Positions 54,230 to 64,000 of a stretch of DNA of 64,000 bases are shown piece after piece. Where the stretch lies: the NCBI GenBank assembly GCA_904066235.2, contig CAJFCV020000001.1, positions 6,820,001 to 6,884,000 of the forward strand, given 5' to 3'. Made by a program: the position numbers and the translations under genes. Origin of the DNA: Bursaphelenchus xylophilus. Taxonomy: Eukaryota > Nematoda > Chromadorea > Rhabditida > Aphelenchoididae. Under the pieces are notes generated by a model. That model searched no databases. It saw only the letters and a program-made list of their open reading frames with translations, and had not been told where the DNA came from. Every line of letters begins with the position of its first letter. Position 1 is the stretch's first letter.

Positions 54230-57200
54230 TTATTTCAGGTATTTCTCCGCAAATACTGCGCCAATATATGGCTCGGGACTTCTAAATCTTTCCGCAAGAA
54301 TCCATCCGAACCCTGCAAATTTAGTCTAAAGTTAAAAGTTGACAAAAAAAAGGAGGAGGCGACAGAGAAAGGCAGAAATTCCTACAAAGAGAGAAATTGC
54401 GTAATGTTATATCAGAGTGCGCAACTTTTAACTTTGGACTCAATTTGCAGGGTTCGTATGGACTCTTGCGGAGAGATTTAGAAGTTCTGAGCCATATATC
54501 TATAAAGTTTATACCAAATTGAAGCTGAGACATCCCTTCTTTTGTACACCAAAAAATTTTCAAAATTCTTTCAGAAAAGAGGTAAAGAACATGATTACCT
54601 GATCTGGGTCTTGGTTTGGCAATAACCTTTTGCTCGATTAAGTTTCGAATCCAATGATGGAACAGTTTCTTATCGAGAATTGGATACTTCCATTTCAGTG
54701 ATGACAATAAGGCATCGGTATTGGTACGAAGATAAGTGGTTTGAGTGCGGAAATAGGATTCGTCTCTGGAAAAAACAACTACTTTATTAATTACGCTTAC
54801 CTGACCATCAACTGTAGTAACTTCTGGATTTGTTGCAAAGCTGGGTCATTGGAAGTGCTGACTCTGCAAGAAGGATTACGGTAATGGATTTAGAGCTTAC
54901 TGCTCGATCCAAAGATTCGCTTCCACAAACTGGAGGTCGTATCCAAATTCGACTAACCAATCCACCAATTCACTCCACTTGGGGCCTTCTGAATTTGTAA
55001 TGTGGAACGTTTTTCCAACATTCTCACAGAATTCTTTCGTGATTAGATGGTTCACGAATTTACTTGTGAAGTCGACATTGGTGACTTCAACCTTACAAAT
55101 AAAAAAGTTACTTTTTAATCATGTCTCACTGCTTTCATTTCAAAAACTTACAATCCAGTCCAAATTTGGGGCAGAACCGGTGTGAATGACGGCCTTAAGC
55201 ATGAGATAAGTAAAGTCTTGCTCGTTCCAGAAGGCAGCCTTACTAGAAGCTGCCTGATTCCCCAATCTATAGATAATTCCAGGCAGCCCTCTTTCCAATG
55301 ATCTTTTCACAAGTTGTTCCGCCACATACTTGCTTTGAGCGTAACCATCGAAAAGCTTCTCTTTAACAGCTGAGATGTCAAAGCTCTCGTCAATATTGCT
55401 GAGATTATGCGGAATTACTGCATCCGTACTGCAAAAAAAAATGAATTTTATAACAGCGTCAGCATACCTGATGTAATGCAGTGGCTTGACCTTATTTTGA
55501 TGACAAAAGTCCAGCACATTTCTTGTCCCCAATACATTTATGCCATGTAAAGCCTGGAACAACGTCAATTTTATGGGTCAATCCGTACCTGATATGGATA
55601 TATAAGATTGACATACGCGGCAGCGTGCACAACTACATCAATATCATAAGTCAGAAAGTGGTAATGCTCTTCACTAAGGCCAAGTTTGAACAATGCAATG
55701 TCCCCGATGACGACTCGAACACGTTCGCTACAAATGTGTAACACCATATTTATATCTCTTACCGGATCATTTCGGGCATAGAATTATTCCATAATCCATA
55801 CTTTTTAAGGGAAAACTTTACTCTTTCTTCTACTGACTCCCCACTAACTTCGCGAACAACGCAAACAATGTTTGCCTGAGAATTCAGTAATATTTCGTAT
55901 AAGAAATGAGTTCCCAAGAAACCGGTGACTCCGGTGAGTAAGATATTCGATCTAAAGAAACGATTCCCCCATTCAGTTGATCTCCAGAATGCCCGGAGAT
56001 GCAAATCCATACTGAAAATGATTTGTAAGATATTTTGCAGACATACATATTGTCCTTAACATCATGTGTTTCAACTTGATAGTCGAGATTAACTGTATGC
56101 TCGGGAGATTGATGATCCACTCCATCGATAATTCTGGCCATTTCATATACAGTCGGAGAAGAAAACAAATCTCTCATGGTAAATTTAATGTTGAATTCTT
56201 CAGCTACACGACTCAGAAGTCTTGCAGCCATTAGAGAATGACTAAGCAAAAAGATTTCTTAATTCAGTTAGAAACTCACCCGCCAAGATCGAAGAAGCTC
56301 TCTTGAATATCCAGTGTAGAATGTTGTAACACATCTGCCCAAATAGAAGCCAGTTTCTTTTCTGTTGAGGTCTGTGGCAAGGCCTCCGTCTCGACGACAT
56401 CGCGTTCATAGTCAACGTTGGGAAGGGCTTTCTTGTCGATCTTGCTGGAAGCCGCCAATACTGGAAGTCTATAAATTTTATAAATATTAACTCGTAAAAA
56501 TGGACAATACGGCTCACTTTTCCAAAAACACAAAAAAGTGTGGGACCATGTAGAAGGGAAGAAGGCGTTTCAACTCCGCTCTTATACTCTTTCTTGATGT
56601 ATTTTCCTTTAGTACAATATACGCAGCGAGTTGTTTATCCTCTCCTTCCTTCCCGATACTAATCACAGCACAGCTCCGAACATACGCCAATTTAAGCAGA
56701 GTTGCTTCAATCGCCTGCAGCTCCACTCCGTATCCTCGGATTCTGACCAAAGTATCAACGCGGCCACAAATCTCAAGGACCGAATTTGGAAGAACATAGC
56801 CCCAGTCTCCTGTTCTGTACATACGGTTGGTTCCCACTTCACTTTGATACTCCTCAGGTACCGTCAGGAACCGATTCTTGTTCAGTTCTGGTCTGTTGAG
56901 ATATCCAAGAGCAAGAGTGGGCCCAGAAACAAATATCTCTCCTGGAACTCCGATCGGGACCTTTTTTTGGTTCTGATCCAAAATCAGAACTTTCACCGAT
57001 GGAATCACTTTTCCAACTGGCGCAAACTTTCTGGGTTCGTTTTTCTTGAAGAATTCGTTTAGATCCGCGACCGCCACATCATGGGTTTCGGAGATACTGT
57101 ATAAGTTGACGATCTGACAATGGGCAAAATGATTCATTATGCGAGACAAGAGATTGGTAGTCACAACTTCTCCGCAGAGGTGGATAACCCTGCAAAATAT

Positions 57201-58171
57201 CTCATCAATTGTGCATTCTTACCTGAATTTCTTAAAGCAATCCCTCAAAAAGTCGGATTTTTGGGTATCTAGCACAGTCTCCAATAAGGACGGAGTGAAC
57301 AGCATTCGGGTGACATTGTGTTTCTTCAAAAATCGACAAAGAGGCGCTGGATCATAGATAATGTCATCCGGAATTACCACTAACTTGATTCCTAGAAGAC
57401 CTGCTTGCACTCGAGTGGTCCGCCTACCTTGTAAAATAGGCCGCAATAATTCCCAAACAAAGAAAACATTAGAAGCGACAACGTCATCAGACTTGTAGGG
57501 ATAGGATTGAAAACGGTATTGGTAGGATACAACTGCCCCTCGATGGGGGCAGACGATGCCCTTAGGCTTCCCTGTTGTGCCTGAACTGTACACAATGTAG
57601 GCCTTGTCATCGGCCGTAATATCAGTTGGCAAGGATAATGCCTCAGGCACCTCCTCAATCTTCCATCCACTCTCAAATATAAAGCAAGGGGTATCCGCTG
57701 CAGAAATAAACTTATAATTATTGAACAACTTCAAGGCGCAGCGAAAGTAATCTCTATCACAAAGAACTTTTTTAAGCCTACTTACATGGCAGTCGAGAAG
57801 CATGTTGTGGAGTCGAAACGACCACAGCAGGAACAACCTCGTCTAAGACAGAGGTCAAAAGATTTTCGGGATACGATATATCCAAGGGAAGATATGCCCC
57901 ACCTATAAATAAGACGGCCTGGGAGTTTGTTCTTACCAGCTCTCAAAGCAGCGATATAAGAAATCACGTACTCAGCACTCTTGTTCATATAAATGGCCAC
58001 GCAAGATCCTTTTTTACAGTTAAATTTGGTTCTAAATAGAACCGCCAGATCATGAGTAACTTTGTCCAATGAAGCCACGGTCCACGTCCGGTCTTCATCT
58101 TGTAAAACGATATTATTCCTCTTTTTTGGATCCTTTACCACTTGGTCAAATAGTTCTACCAAAGTTGTCAT
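54230..58171 (-). CDS. Single-module adenylation-carrier-thioester reductase (NRPS/LYS2-like)
   Basis: 1045 aa from 14 exons: 57937-58171, 57786-57902, 57223-57697, 56518-57189, 56280-56468, 56047-56241, 55763-56011, 55589-55727, 55468-55553, 55152-55428, 54901-55091, 54801-54863, 54599-54765, 54230-54312. The A domain (about 1-530) has AGGAYLPLD, IVYSSGTTGKPKG, NLYSISETHDVA, YRTGDWGY and a GRVDTLVRIRGY core. The carrier domain has FFDLGGHSLMAARLL with the phosphopantetheine Ser. The reductase (about 630-1045) has ILLTGVTGFLG and GYAQSKYVAEQ. There is no condensation domain. Such enzymes activate an acid as AMP ester, load it on the carrier and release it with NADPH as aldehyde or alcohol. 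Substrate unknown. The splice of exon 2 to 3 is the least certain. Confidence 0.88.
54425..54512 (+). repeat. Inverted duplicate of the last A-PCP-R exon and its acceptor
   Basis: The plus-strand sequence here (TTTGCAG, then GGGTTCGTATGGACTCTTGC and a GAGATTTAGAAGT block) is a diverged inverted copy of the minus-strand terminal exon 54230-54312 with its acceptor and part of the intron. It is on the wrong strand for the gene, so it makes a hairpin with the real exon. Confidence 0.8.
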
Positions 58172-58172
58172 T

Positions 58173-58180
58173 CTAAACAC
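58173..58180 (-). promoter_or_regulatory. Candidate trans-splice acceptor of the A-PCP-R gene
   Basis: The minus-strand GTGTTTAG ends 1 nt before the ATG, and I see no upstream exon for it to join. This fits spliced-leader addition at the first gene of the pair. Confidence 0.4.
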
Positions 58181-58602
58181 GCTAGACGTAAGAATGGGAA
58201 TGGTATTAATGATTAGGCGGAGGAAAAACGGCGCGGTGCCAGCCTGATAGTGATAAGAATTTTCAATGAAAGATATAGGGTTTTGCTAAAACTATGATCG
58301 CAATGTTTAAGGCATATCTTAAGTAATAAAACTCAATCTACCGACATTTTCTCAAACAAAGAAAACTTGATCCTGTCGCGTAATGCCAATCCGGAAAAAA
58401 TTGAAGAAAAGGACGAATCAGAATTATTATCCGATGAAGAAGATTATTCGTTCACGAACTCTGATTTTATTTATTTTGTGACCACTGGGTAAACAATTGT
58501 CCCTTGAGACCTTTGATAAAACAAGAAAAACGCCAGAGAATTAGATAATGGGGCTCCGATAAAATATATCAAAGAACAAACATTAGACCAGCTGACCCCT
58601 CT
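58181..58602. other. Divergent intergenic region between the A-PCP-R gene and MIF
   Basis: It presumably holds the promoters of both transcription units. An acidic open stretch on plus (about 58288-58491) lacks an ATG and has no recognisable domain. Nothing else seen. Confidence 0.4.
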
Positions 58603-58610
58603 GATTTCAG
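58603..58610 (+). promoter_or_regulatory. Candidate trans-splice acceptor of MIF
   Basis: TGATTTCAG followed by AG and the MIF start codon. No upstream coding exon fits, so spliced-leader addition is the simplest reading. Confidence 0.45.
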
Positions 58611-58612
58611 AG

Positions 58613-59032
58613 ATGCCCATTCTCAAGATCGCCACCGATCTACAATCCTCCCAAATCCCGTCTGACTTCTTGGCCAAAGCGAGTTCTTTGGTGGCCACAC
58701 TGACGGGAAAGCCGGAATCCGTGAGTCCCTTCTTTTGCGAATGTTTCGAATGTCGTCTTCTTTTAGTACGTCCAAGTGGTGTTAAATAGTAACAATGCGA
58801 TATCTTTTGGAGGAAAGGTGAGCTCGTCTGCTTTTGTGGAACTGGGGTCTATTGGGGGGTTTGGAGGCAAGACCAACGAAATCGCCGAAGCTCTGACCGG
58901 TCTCATCTCTTCCAATCTGAAAATCCCGAAGGATCGGTAAGAAGTTAGGGTGATTTAAACTTCTTTAGATTTTACATCAAGTTTACGGAGATCGAAGCAA
59001 GTGAACTCTCCCACAATGGTAGCACCTTCTAA
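58613..59032 (+). CDS. MIF: Macrophage migration inhibitory factor family protein
   Basis: 113 aa from three exons (58613-58720, 58767-58936, 58969-59032). The start MPILKIATDLQ leaves the catalytic N-terminal Pro after Met removal. Family signatures include GKPESYVQVVLN, SFGG, AFVELGSIGGFG near Lys-type positions, and the ending SHNGSTF (vertebrate NGSTFA). MIF is a trimeric phenylpyruvate tautomerase; nematodes carry several paralogues. The start follows a TTTCAG acceptor. The gene is the first of a plus-strand run with OCRL 159 bp downstream. Confidence 0.92.
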
Positions 59033-59191
59033 TAATCCGCTCGTTTAATGCTTTCTGAATAAATATTTTATCGATTTTAACATTTCGTAGAAATTTTGTG
59101 ACATTTCGTTATCTTCATTTTCGTTCACGTTTTTACGTGGCTTGGAATTTGAATCATGTCCTGAACGATAGAATGAACTATAAATGCCGTA

Positions 59192-61481
59192 ATGAGTTTC
59201 GGGTCTGAATTCTTCATCGACGATCTGCTCCATAAACAGGAGTCAAGGTATAGGTATCATGCCGAATCTTTATTTTTTAGGTTTTGTACCTTCTCAAATG
59301 CTCGGTTTTACGTAACGACGTTTAATGTCAACGGCAAATCTCCGCCCGATTATCTTGGGAATTGGTTAGTATTTGATCCCGAGAACTTACCTGATTTCAT
59401 CATAATAGGGTAATTTTTTTTGATTGTGCATCTTCATGTTTAGTTTGCAAGAAATGGACTTGGCGCTTGGAACTTATGTAACGGACAATGCTAGCAGGCA
59501 ACATGAGTGGCTCTATGTTTTGCAAAGGAATATTCCGAACACTTATACTCAAGTAGGCTCTAAAATTTTTCCATATTTGAAATTGCATTTTAGGTAGAAA
59601 ACGTTCGTTTGATTGGTATTTTTTTGGTCATGTATCGTCTGCAGTCTTCTAAATTTCATGTGTCGGACGTCCAAACAGGTTTAGTGCCTACTGGGTTCTT
59701 GAAGTTTGGTAATAAGGGTGGAGTTGGGATCAGCTTAAGGTTATGCGATTCGAATTACTGTTTTATCAATTCCCATTTAGCTGCTGGAGGCGGTGAACTA
59801 AGCAGAAGAAATCAGGTACAAAATCGATGACATTACTAAAGATTGTTAGGACTTTCGTGACATTTCGCAGATGAAATTTGCCGATGGAAAAGGGATTTAT
59901 GACCACGATGCCGTCATTTGGCTGGGTGATCTCAATTATCGCTTAAATGCTGGATTTTCTTACGAAGAAGTGGTTTTGAAATGCAATTCTAACCAATACA
60001 TTGGTCTATTCCATCATGATCAGGTACGTCTTTTGTTTTGTTTACTTTCTTTTAGTTGAAAGAGCAACAACGCTTGAGAACTGCTTTTAACGCGTTTCAT
60101 GAGGTTACACCGGGCTTTAGACCAACGTACAAATTTGATGTGGGTACTTCTAACTGGGATACCAGTGAAAAACGACGAGTTCCAGCTTGGTGTGATCGTA
60201 TACTGTACTGGACGAAGGACAAAACCGTTAAGCTAAAACAAGTTTCATATGAGAGTCGGGAGATGGTATTGTTTAGTGACCATAAGCCTGTTTGTTCATG
60301 CTTTGAAGCCTCAATTAAAACAGTGGACAAAAAGCAGAGAACCCTTGTTTACGATGAGCTGCTGAGAGAAACAGACAGGAAAACAAACGATTTACTCCCA
60401 TCTATTCAAGTCTCAAACACGGAGGTAAGAAGATGTGAATACGGTTTCCATGAACTTTTCAGGTATCCTTCGGACAGGTTTATTTCCGCCAGCCTGCTGT
60501 GCAGGTCCTCACTATTAAGAACACTGGATTAACGGCTACTAGATTTGCGTTTGCTAACAAACATCAGAGTTCGGAGCTACCGGAAAATTGGTTGACCTTA
60601 ACACCCAAGAGTTCTTTTATTGACGTTGAAGATTCTGTGGAGGTTACTTTGCAAGTTGTAGTGGACAATGAAGAAGCTTGGAAAATAGATGCGAAAACAG
60701 AATTGAGCTGCATTCTTGTAATCAGATTGGACAAAGGGCGTGATTATTTTCTCGTGGTTAATGCTGTTTACCAGCCCTCATGTTTTGGGGCTAACTTAGA
60801 GACGTTGTTAGGACGGACACCTCAAGAGAAGAAAGAAGAACTCCTAATTGATTTTGTAAGCGTGTTTTTGATATTGTGGCAACCTTTGCAGAGTGATATC
60901 GCAGAGAAATCCAAGTGTTTTAATGTGCCTCCGCAGATATTTCATATGGTGGAAGCTCTTCGGAAGGTGGGATTAGATAGAGTGAAGTTCGATGATGCGT
61001 TCTCAGATGATGCATTCTTCAAGATTCGAGACATTCTCGATAAAGAGGAATACAACAGTTTAGGTAATTGTTTTTTTTTTTTGCGTATTTACTCTTTTAG
61101 TGAATTGTGCGGCCTCCTATCCATCAACTTTGTACTCGACACTACATGTGTTTCTACGATCACTTAGACAGCCGCTTTTGTTAAGCGCTCCTGTTTGTTC
61201 TTCAAACGCTTCAGAAATAGACGTTTATTATAAATATGTTGGCACAATTCCTTCCCCTAACAGAGAAGTCTTCAATTATTTGGTTACTTTCTTCCGAGAA
61301 CTCTACAACGCCAACAGATTACCAATGAGTAAGTATTTGAGATCCGTTCAACCTTTTTTCTGTAATTTTAGGCCAATTTGAAATAATTGTTGGGTCCTTA
61401 CTGCGAAAACTACCAAAGGGCCAAGATATGTCGGCTTTAAGGTTTTTAAAATGGTGTATTACCTTGGATCCGAACATTTGA
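59192..61481 (+). CDS. OCRL: Inositol polyphosphate 5-phosphatase, OCRL/INPP5B type
   Basis: About 650 aa from about ten exons, starting MSFGSEFFIDD. The 5-phosphatase domain shows TTFNVNGK, LQEMDLALG, FGNKGGVGISL, NSHLAAG, WLGDLNYRL, KRRVPAWCDRILYW and LFSDHKPV. An ASH domain follows (FRQPAVQVLTIKNTGLTATRF), then a RhoGAP-like domain (KIRDILDKEEYNS, IPSPNREVFNYLVTFFREL). The Arg finger region is not GAP-like, as in other OCRL proteins. It removes the 5-phosphate of PI(4,5)P2 on endosomes and Golgi. There is no N-terminal PH domain in this start and no C-terminal CAAX box, closer to OCRL than INPP5B. An upstream PH-coding exon is not seen. Confidence 0.93.
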
Positions 61482-61710
61482 GTTCTCCTGTCTAGTCCAC
61501 GTTTATATTGTTTTTATGATCTGAATACCGAACATGTGGCATGATTTGTAACGTTCCAATTTTTACTATTGTTTTTTTTTGCATTTTTTACTGTATGTTT
61601 TGTCTGGATCCAAAGGCGGGTACTAATAAATATATATTGATGAAGGCCAGTTGTAAGATATTGACACGGTCCTTCACCGTTCGTACTTTTCAGTTTTAAT
61701 TTCCTAATCA

Positions 61711-61717
61711 TTTGCAG
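61711..61717 (+). promoter_or_regulatory. Candidate trans-splice acceptor of SYAP1
   Basis: ATTTGCAG abuts the SYAP1 ATG directly. The gap from the OCRL stop is 236 bp, within the range seen for nematode operons. Confidence 0.45.
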
Positions 61718-62673
61718 ATGTTTAATCTGATTGGCGCAGCCCAAAAAAAGATAGGCGACTTTCTGGAACAAGGTGTGCCCGGAATCCCGGAAGAATGTGT
61801 AGAAAAGAAAACGCCGGCTCCAGACGTCGCTGAAGGAAAATCGTCGTCTGCATTCTTTACCGGTGCGTAGATCTGAATTTTTCCAAGTAATTATTATTTT
61901 TAGATACATTTTCAAATTATGCCAGAATTGCATCGGAGAATCTTGCTATTGCTCAAAAAAAGGCTGCCGATTTAACGAATTTGGTGAAGGAAAACCTGGA
62001 CAACGTAAGAATCATCGAATTTTTCAATGGAACTAATTTTTACAGACGATACTTGGTGATTTAAACAAAGCCCAGAAGTCGTTTGAACAACAAGTCTCCG
62101 CTAAGCAAGACACTGGTTCACCATTTGCTGGTATTCTGGAAGATGAAAATGTGAAAAGGCAGATTCTATGTCTCTCCGAGGACGAGTCCATCTTCCTTCA
62201 AGACTCCCCTGTGGTTGATGAAGACTTAACCATTGAAAAAATGGAAGCCATCGCCAAGTTTTTCATCGAGTACGACCCAAGGATATTGGACATCAGATTT
62301 GAATTGGTACCCAAGAAAATAACGGAGGAACGATTTTGGAGAAATTATTTATATCGAGTCCAACTTATCTGTAAAGCGTCTGAAAATACAGTGAATGAAA
62401 GGGTGGAAGCCGTTAGAGAGGAAAACGAGCCAAAGGAGGAAGAAGAAACTGTTGCAGTTGAAGAGAGCAGCAAGACCAATGAGGAAGGTAGGTCGTACGT
62501 ACTGGCAATTTAACAGTGTTCAAGATGACTGGGAATCCGAGTTCTTACAAGATATGCCAGATTATGAAGTTGTCAAAGATGGCAAGTCCGAAGAGCAATG
62601 GAACGAGGAACTCGATGAACTTCTTGAGAATTGCTCCGACGACAAATTATCCAATGACGAAAAATCGAAATAA
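61718..62673 (+). CDS. SYAP1: Synapse-associated protein 1 (BSD-domain protein)
   Basis: 278 aa from four exons (61718-61862, 61904-62004, 62046-62487, 62525-62673). An amphipathic N-terminus (MFNLIGAAQKKIG) and FSNYARIASENLAIAQKKA precede the BSD domain, which includes FFIEYDPRILDIRFELVPKK and a Phe-Trp pair in ERFWRNYLYRVQLI. An acidic linker and the conserved DDWESEFLQDMPDYEVV tail finish the protein. SYAP1 proteins act in Akt/mTORC2 signalling and at synapses. The final intron is taken as 62488-62524 because the alternative acceptor at 62516 breaks frame. Confidence 0.9.
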
Positions 62674-62725
62674 TTTATGCACATAATGTACAATATAACA
62701 CGGATATGCGGTGATATTTAAACAA

Positions 62726-64000
62726 TTAAATTTCTTTATACATCGAGATTGTCAAGAGGATGTTCAAGTTTTGAGACTGTTGACAAATACTATTAACGGC
62801 GGAGATCAAGGATTGAATAGTTGCCACTTGCGGATACTGCAATTTTTTATTTCGAGTTTCTTATGTTTCTTACCTGTTTTATAGCTGTTTGAATACTTTC
62901 CTCACAATAGTTGACGGTGTTTTCCAATAACTGTGCCGTTTTCGCGAACTCGGCTTTGTAATTCACAGTTTGCAGGCTGGAGGCGATGTTTTTGGCCAGC
63001 TGAGTTTGGACTTTGCCTACCATCACAATCTAAAATGAGTTGCAACGGAACGGAGTTTATTACCATCTTTGCCTTCTGTCCGAACTTGTCTGGGCTGCCT
63101 CCATTCTCGATGACGTTGTAAAAAGTTTGTGCCAAACGATTCAGCTTCTCATTGTTTTGGTTGACCTGTATAGCACAAAACTCGAGGATCTCTTGATCTT
63201 CTTCATTTATGTTGCCAGTCAATTCAGGTCTCTCAAAAGGACTAGGTACGCCCTTAAACGGGATGTATCTTACGGGTGGAACGTACTAGGCAGCCCTTAC
63301 GGGATGAGCGGGGCAAAGGCAAATACCGGGGTTGCCGGGTCCCGGGGAATATTGATCCTTACTATTCGTTAATTGTTGTGGTTCAGTTTTGAATTTTTTG
63401 GTGAATTTGAAAAATGTTTGAAATGTTTTTGCTTCGGGACTTGGAAAAAAATTTGGGAGGGTTTGAACAAATTTTTGAAATGTTTTCGTTTCGGGACTTG
63501 CGAAAAGGAATTTTTTGGAGAATTTGAATAAAATTTTGAAATGGCAAACCAGGTACTTGCTCCATAGGTCTCCACCCCGTACGCCTAACTCCATAAGAGC
63601 TACCCTGTTGGGGCCATGTTAAAAAAATAAAAAAACGGAAATTACGCGTAGCTAGTATGTATATCCGTTAGTAATTGGTCTTACACTTACTGTTTCGTTA
63701 ACATTCATTGAAATGTTTAGAGACATAAGATCATCTTCTTCCATAACCACCCTTGATTCTGGAGAGTCTGGGGGTAGGTATGATTGTTCAGGAATTAGAG
63801 TGTCCTTCGATTCTGCGAGGCTTCTACCACTGAATGTGGGACTGTCCGAGTTTGTTGAACTAGTCGTTGATTCCCCTCCATCCATCACATCTTGTGATTC
63901 CACCTGACTGGATAATCTTGGAAGGGAACTGTAGAATGAAGTAAGTTCCCGCGGCAAAGTTAACCTGTCGAGCTGACTTGAAGGCATTGATGATGGCAAG
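62726..64000 (-). CDS. BCAR1: p130Cas-family scaffold, C-terminal part (cut by window end)
   Basis: Visible exons are 63691 to beyond 64000, 63064-63252, 62874-63029 and 62726-62836, with frame kept across all joins (NET to GVPSPFERPELTG and so on). The upstream part is Ser/Pro-rich. The C-terminal four-helix region matches the Cas-family C-terminal domain in order: DQEILEFCAIQVNQNNEKLN, IVMVGKVQTQLAK and a KQYPQVATIQSLISAVNSI block ending NILLTISMY. Vertebrate Cas has equivalents such as ALHYPS-ALQ-MV-V. Cas proteins dock kinases and adaptors at focal adhesions. The SH3 and substrate domains would lie outside the window. Which Cas paralogue it represents cannot be said. Confidence 0.75.
63390..63560. 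repeat. Tandem TTTGAAATGTTTTCGCTTCGGGAC units
   Basis: Three diverged tandem copies of a unit of about 60-75 bp, the same unit that forms the arms of the palindrome at 18060-18540. They lie in the Cas-like intron 63253-63690. Confidence 0.7.

Noticed and set aside
57698..57785. Including this segment as coding sequence in the A domain
   Set aside because: It is open in a frame that fits downstream, but joining it to the upstream exon needs a 19-nt intron. Consensus GTAAGT and TTTCTGCAG favour removing it. It remains the weakest splice call in that gene.
58288..58491. Acidic plus-strand open stretch before MIF
   Set aside because: There is no ATG in frame, and a proposed leader exon ending at GTAATA joins only through a poor acceptor. 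Too weak to call a gene.

Overview
This is eukaryotic genomic DNA, most likely from a nematode. The genes are split by very short introns (mostly 32-50 nt) with T-rich acceptors ending TTTTAG or TTTCAG. Several ATGs sit 0-2 nt after a splice-acceptor-like sequence, as expected for spliced-leader trans-splicing. The gene content also fits: a ShK-domain M14 carboxypeptidase and a divergent PTP-family protein. I cannot name the species. There are no prokaryotic features, CRISPR arrays or viral genes. Exon joins were worked out by hand from GT/AG sites and reading frame. For every gene where I list all exons, the summed coding length is a multiple of three.

Layout. 0.8-1.3 kb: a hAT-like MITE. 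1.4-8.0 kb: DHRS4-like SDR, XPNPEP3-like peptidase, CIB-family EF-hand protein, STOML2-like stomatin (minus) and two small membrane proteins. 8.1-10.7 kb: a PTP-domain protein that has lost its catalytic Cys and Asp. 10.7-22.7 kb (minus): one zinc carboxypeptidase with a C-terminal ShK domain, whose 14 exons are spread by three repeat-filled introns of 2.5-4.1 kb. 22.9-29 kb (minus): RMND5-like E3 subunit and a TANGO1/MIA3-like collagen-export receptor. 29-30.7 kb: two inverted 449-bp MITEs. 30.7-41.2 kb: an ATM-like kinase with a three-layer transposon nest in one intron. 41.5-42.8 kb (minus): FBXO25/32-like F-box protein. 44.6-51.2 kb: TAF1. 51.3-58.2 kb (minus): a single-module adenylation-carrier-reductase enzyme followed 98 bp later by an SDR, an operon-like pair. 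58.6-62.7 kb: MIF, OCRL/INPP5B and SYAP1, all on plus. 62.7-64 kb (minus): the C-terminal part of a p130Cas-family scaffold, cut by the window end.

Most genes are unrelated housekeeping genes. The one pair that looks functionally linked is the A-PCP-R reductase plus SDR (51.3-58.2 kb). By domain logic the first would activate an acid and release it reductively as an aldehyde or alcohol, and the second could oxidise or reduce that carbonyl. The other main theme is repeat biology. Long-inverted-repeat (foldback) elements, TNA-flanked MITEs and Tc1/mariner relics sit almost entirely in introns and intergenic gaps. Several can be dated relative to one another because intact or empty paralogous sites lie in the same window.
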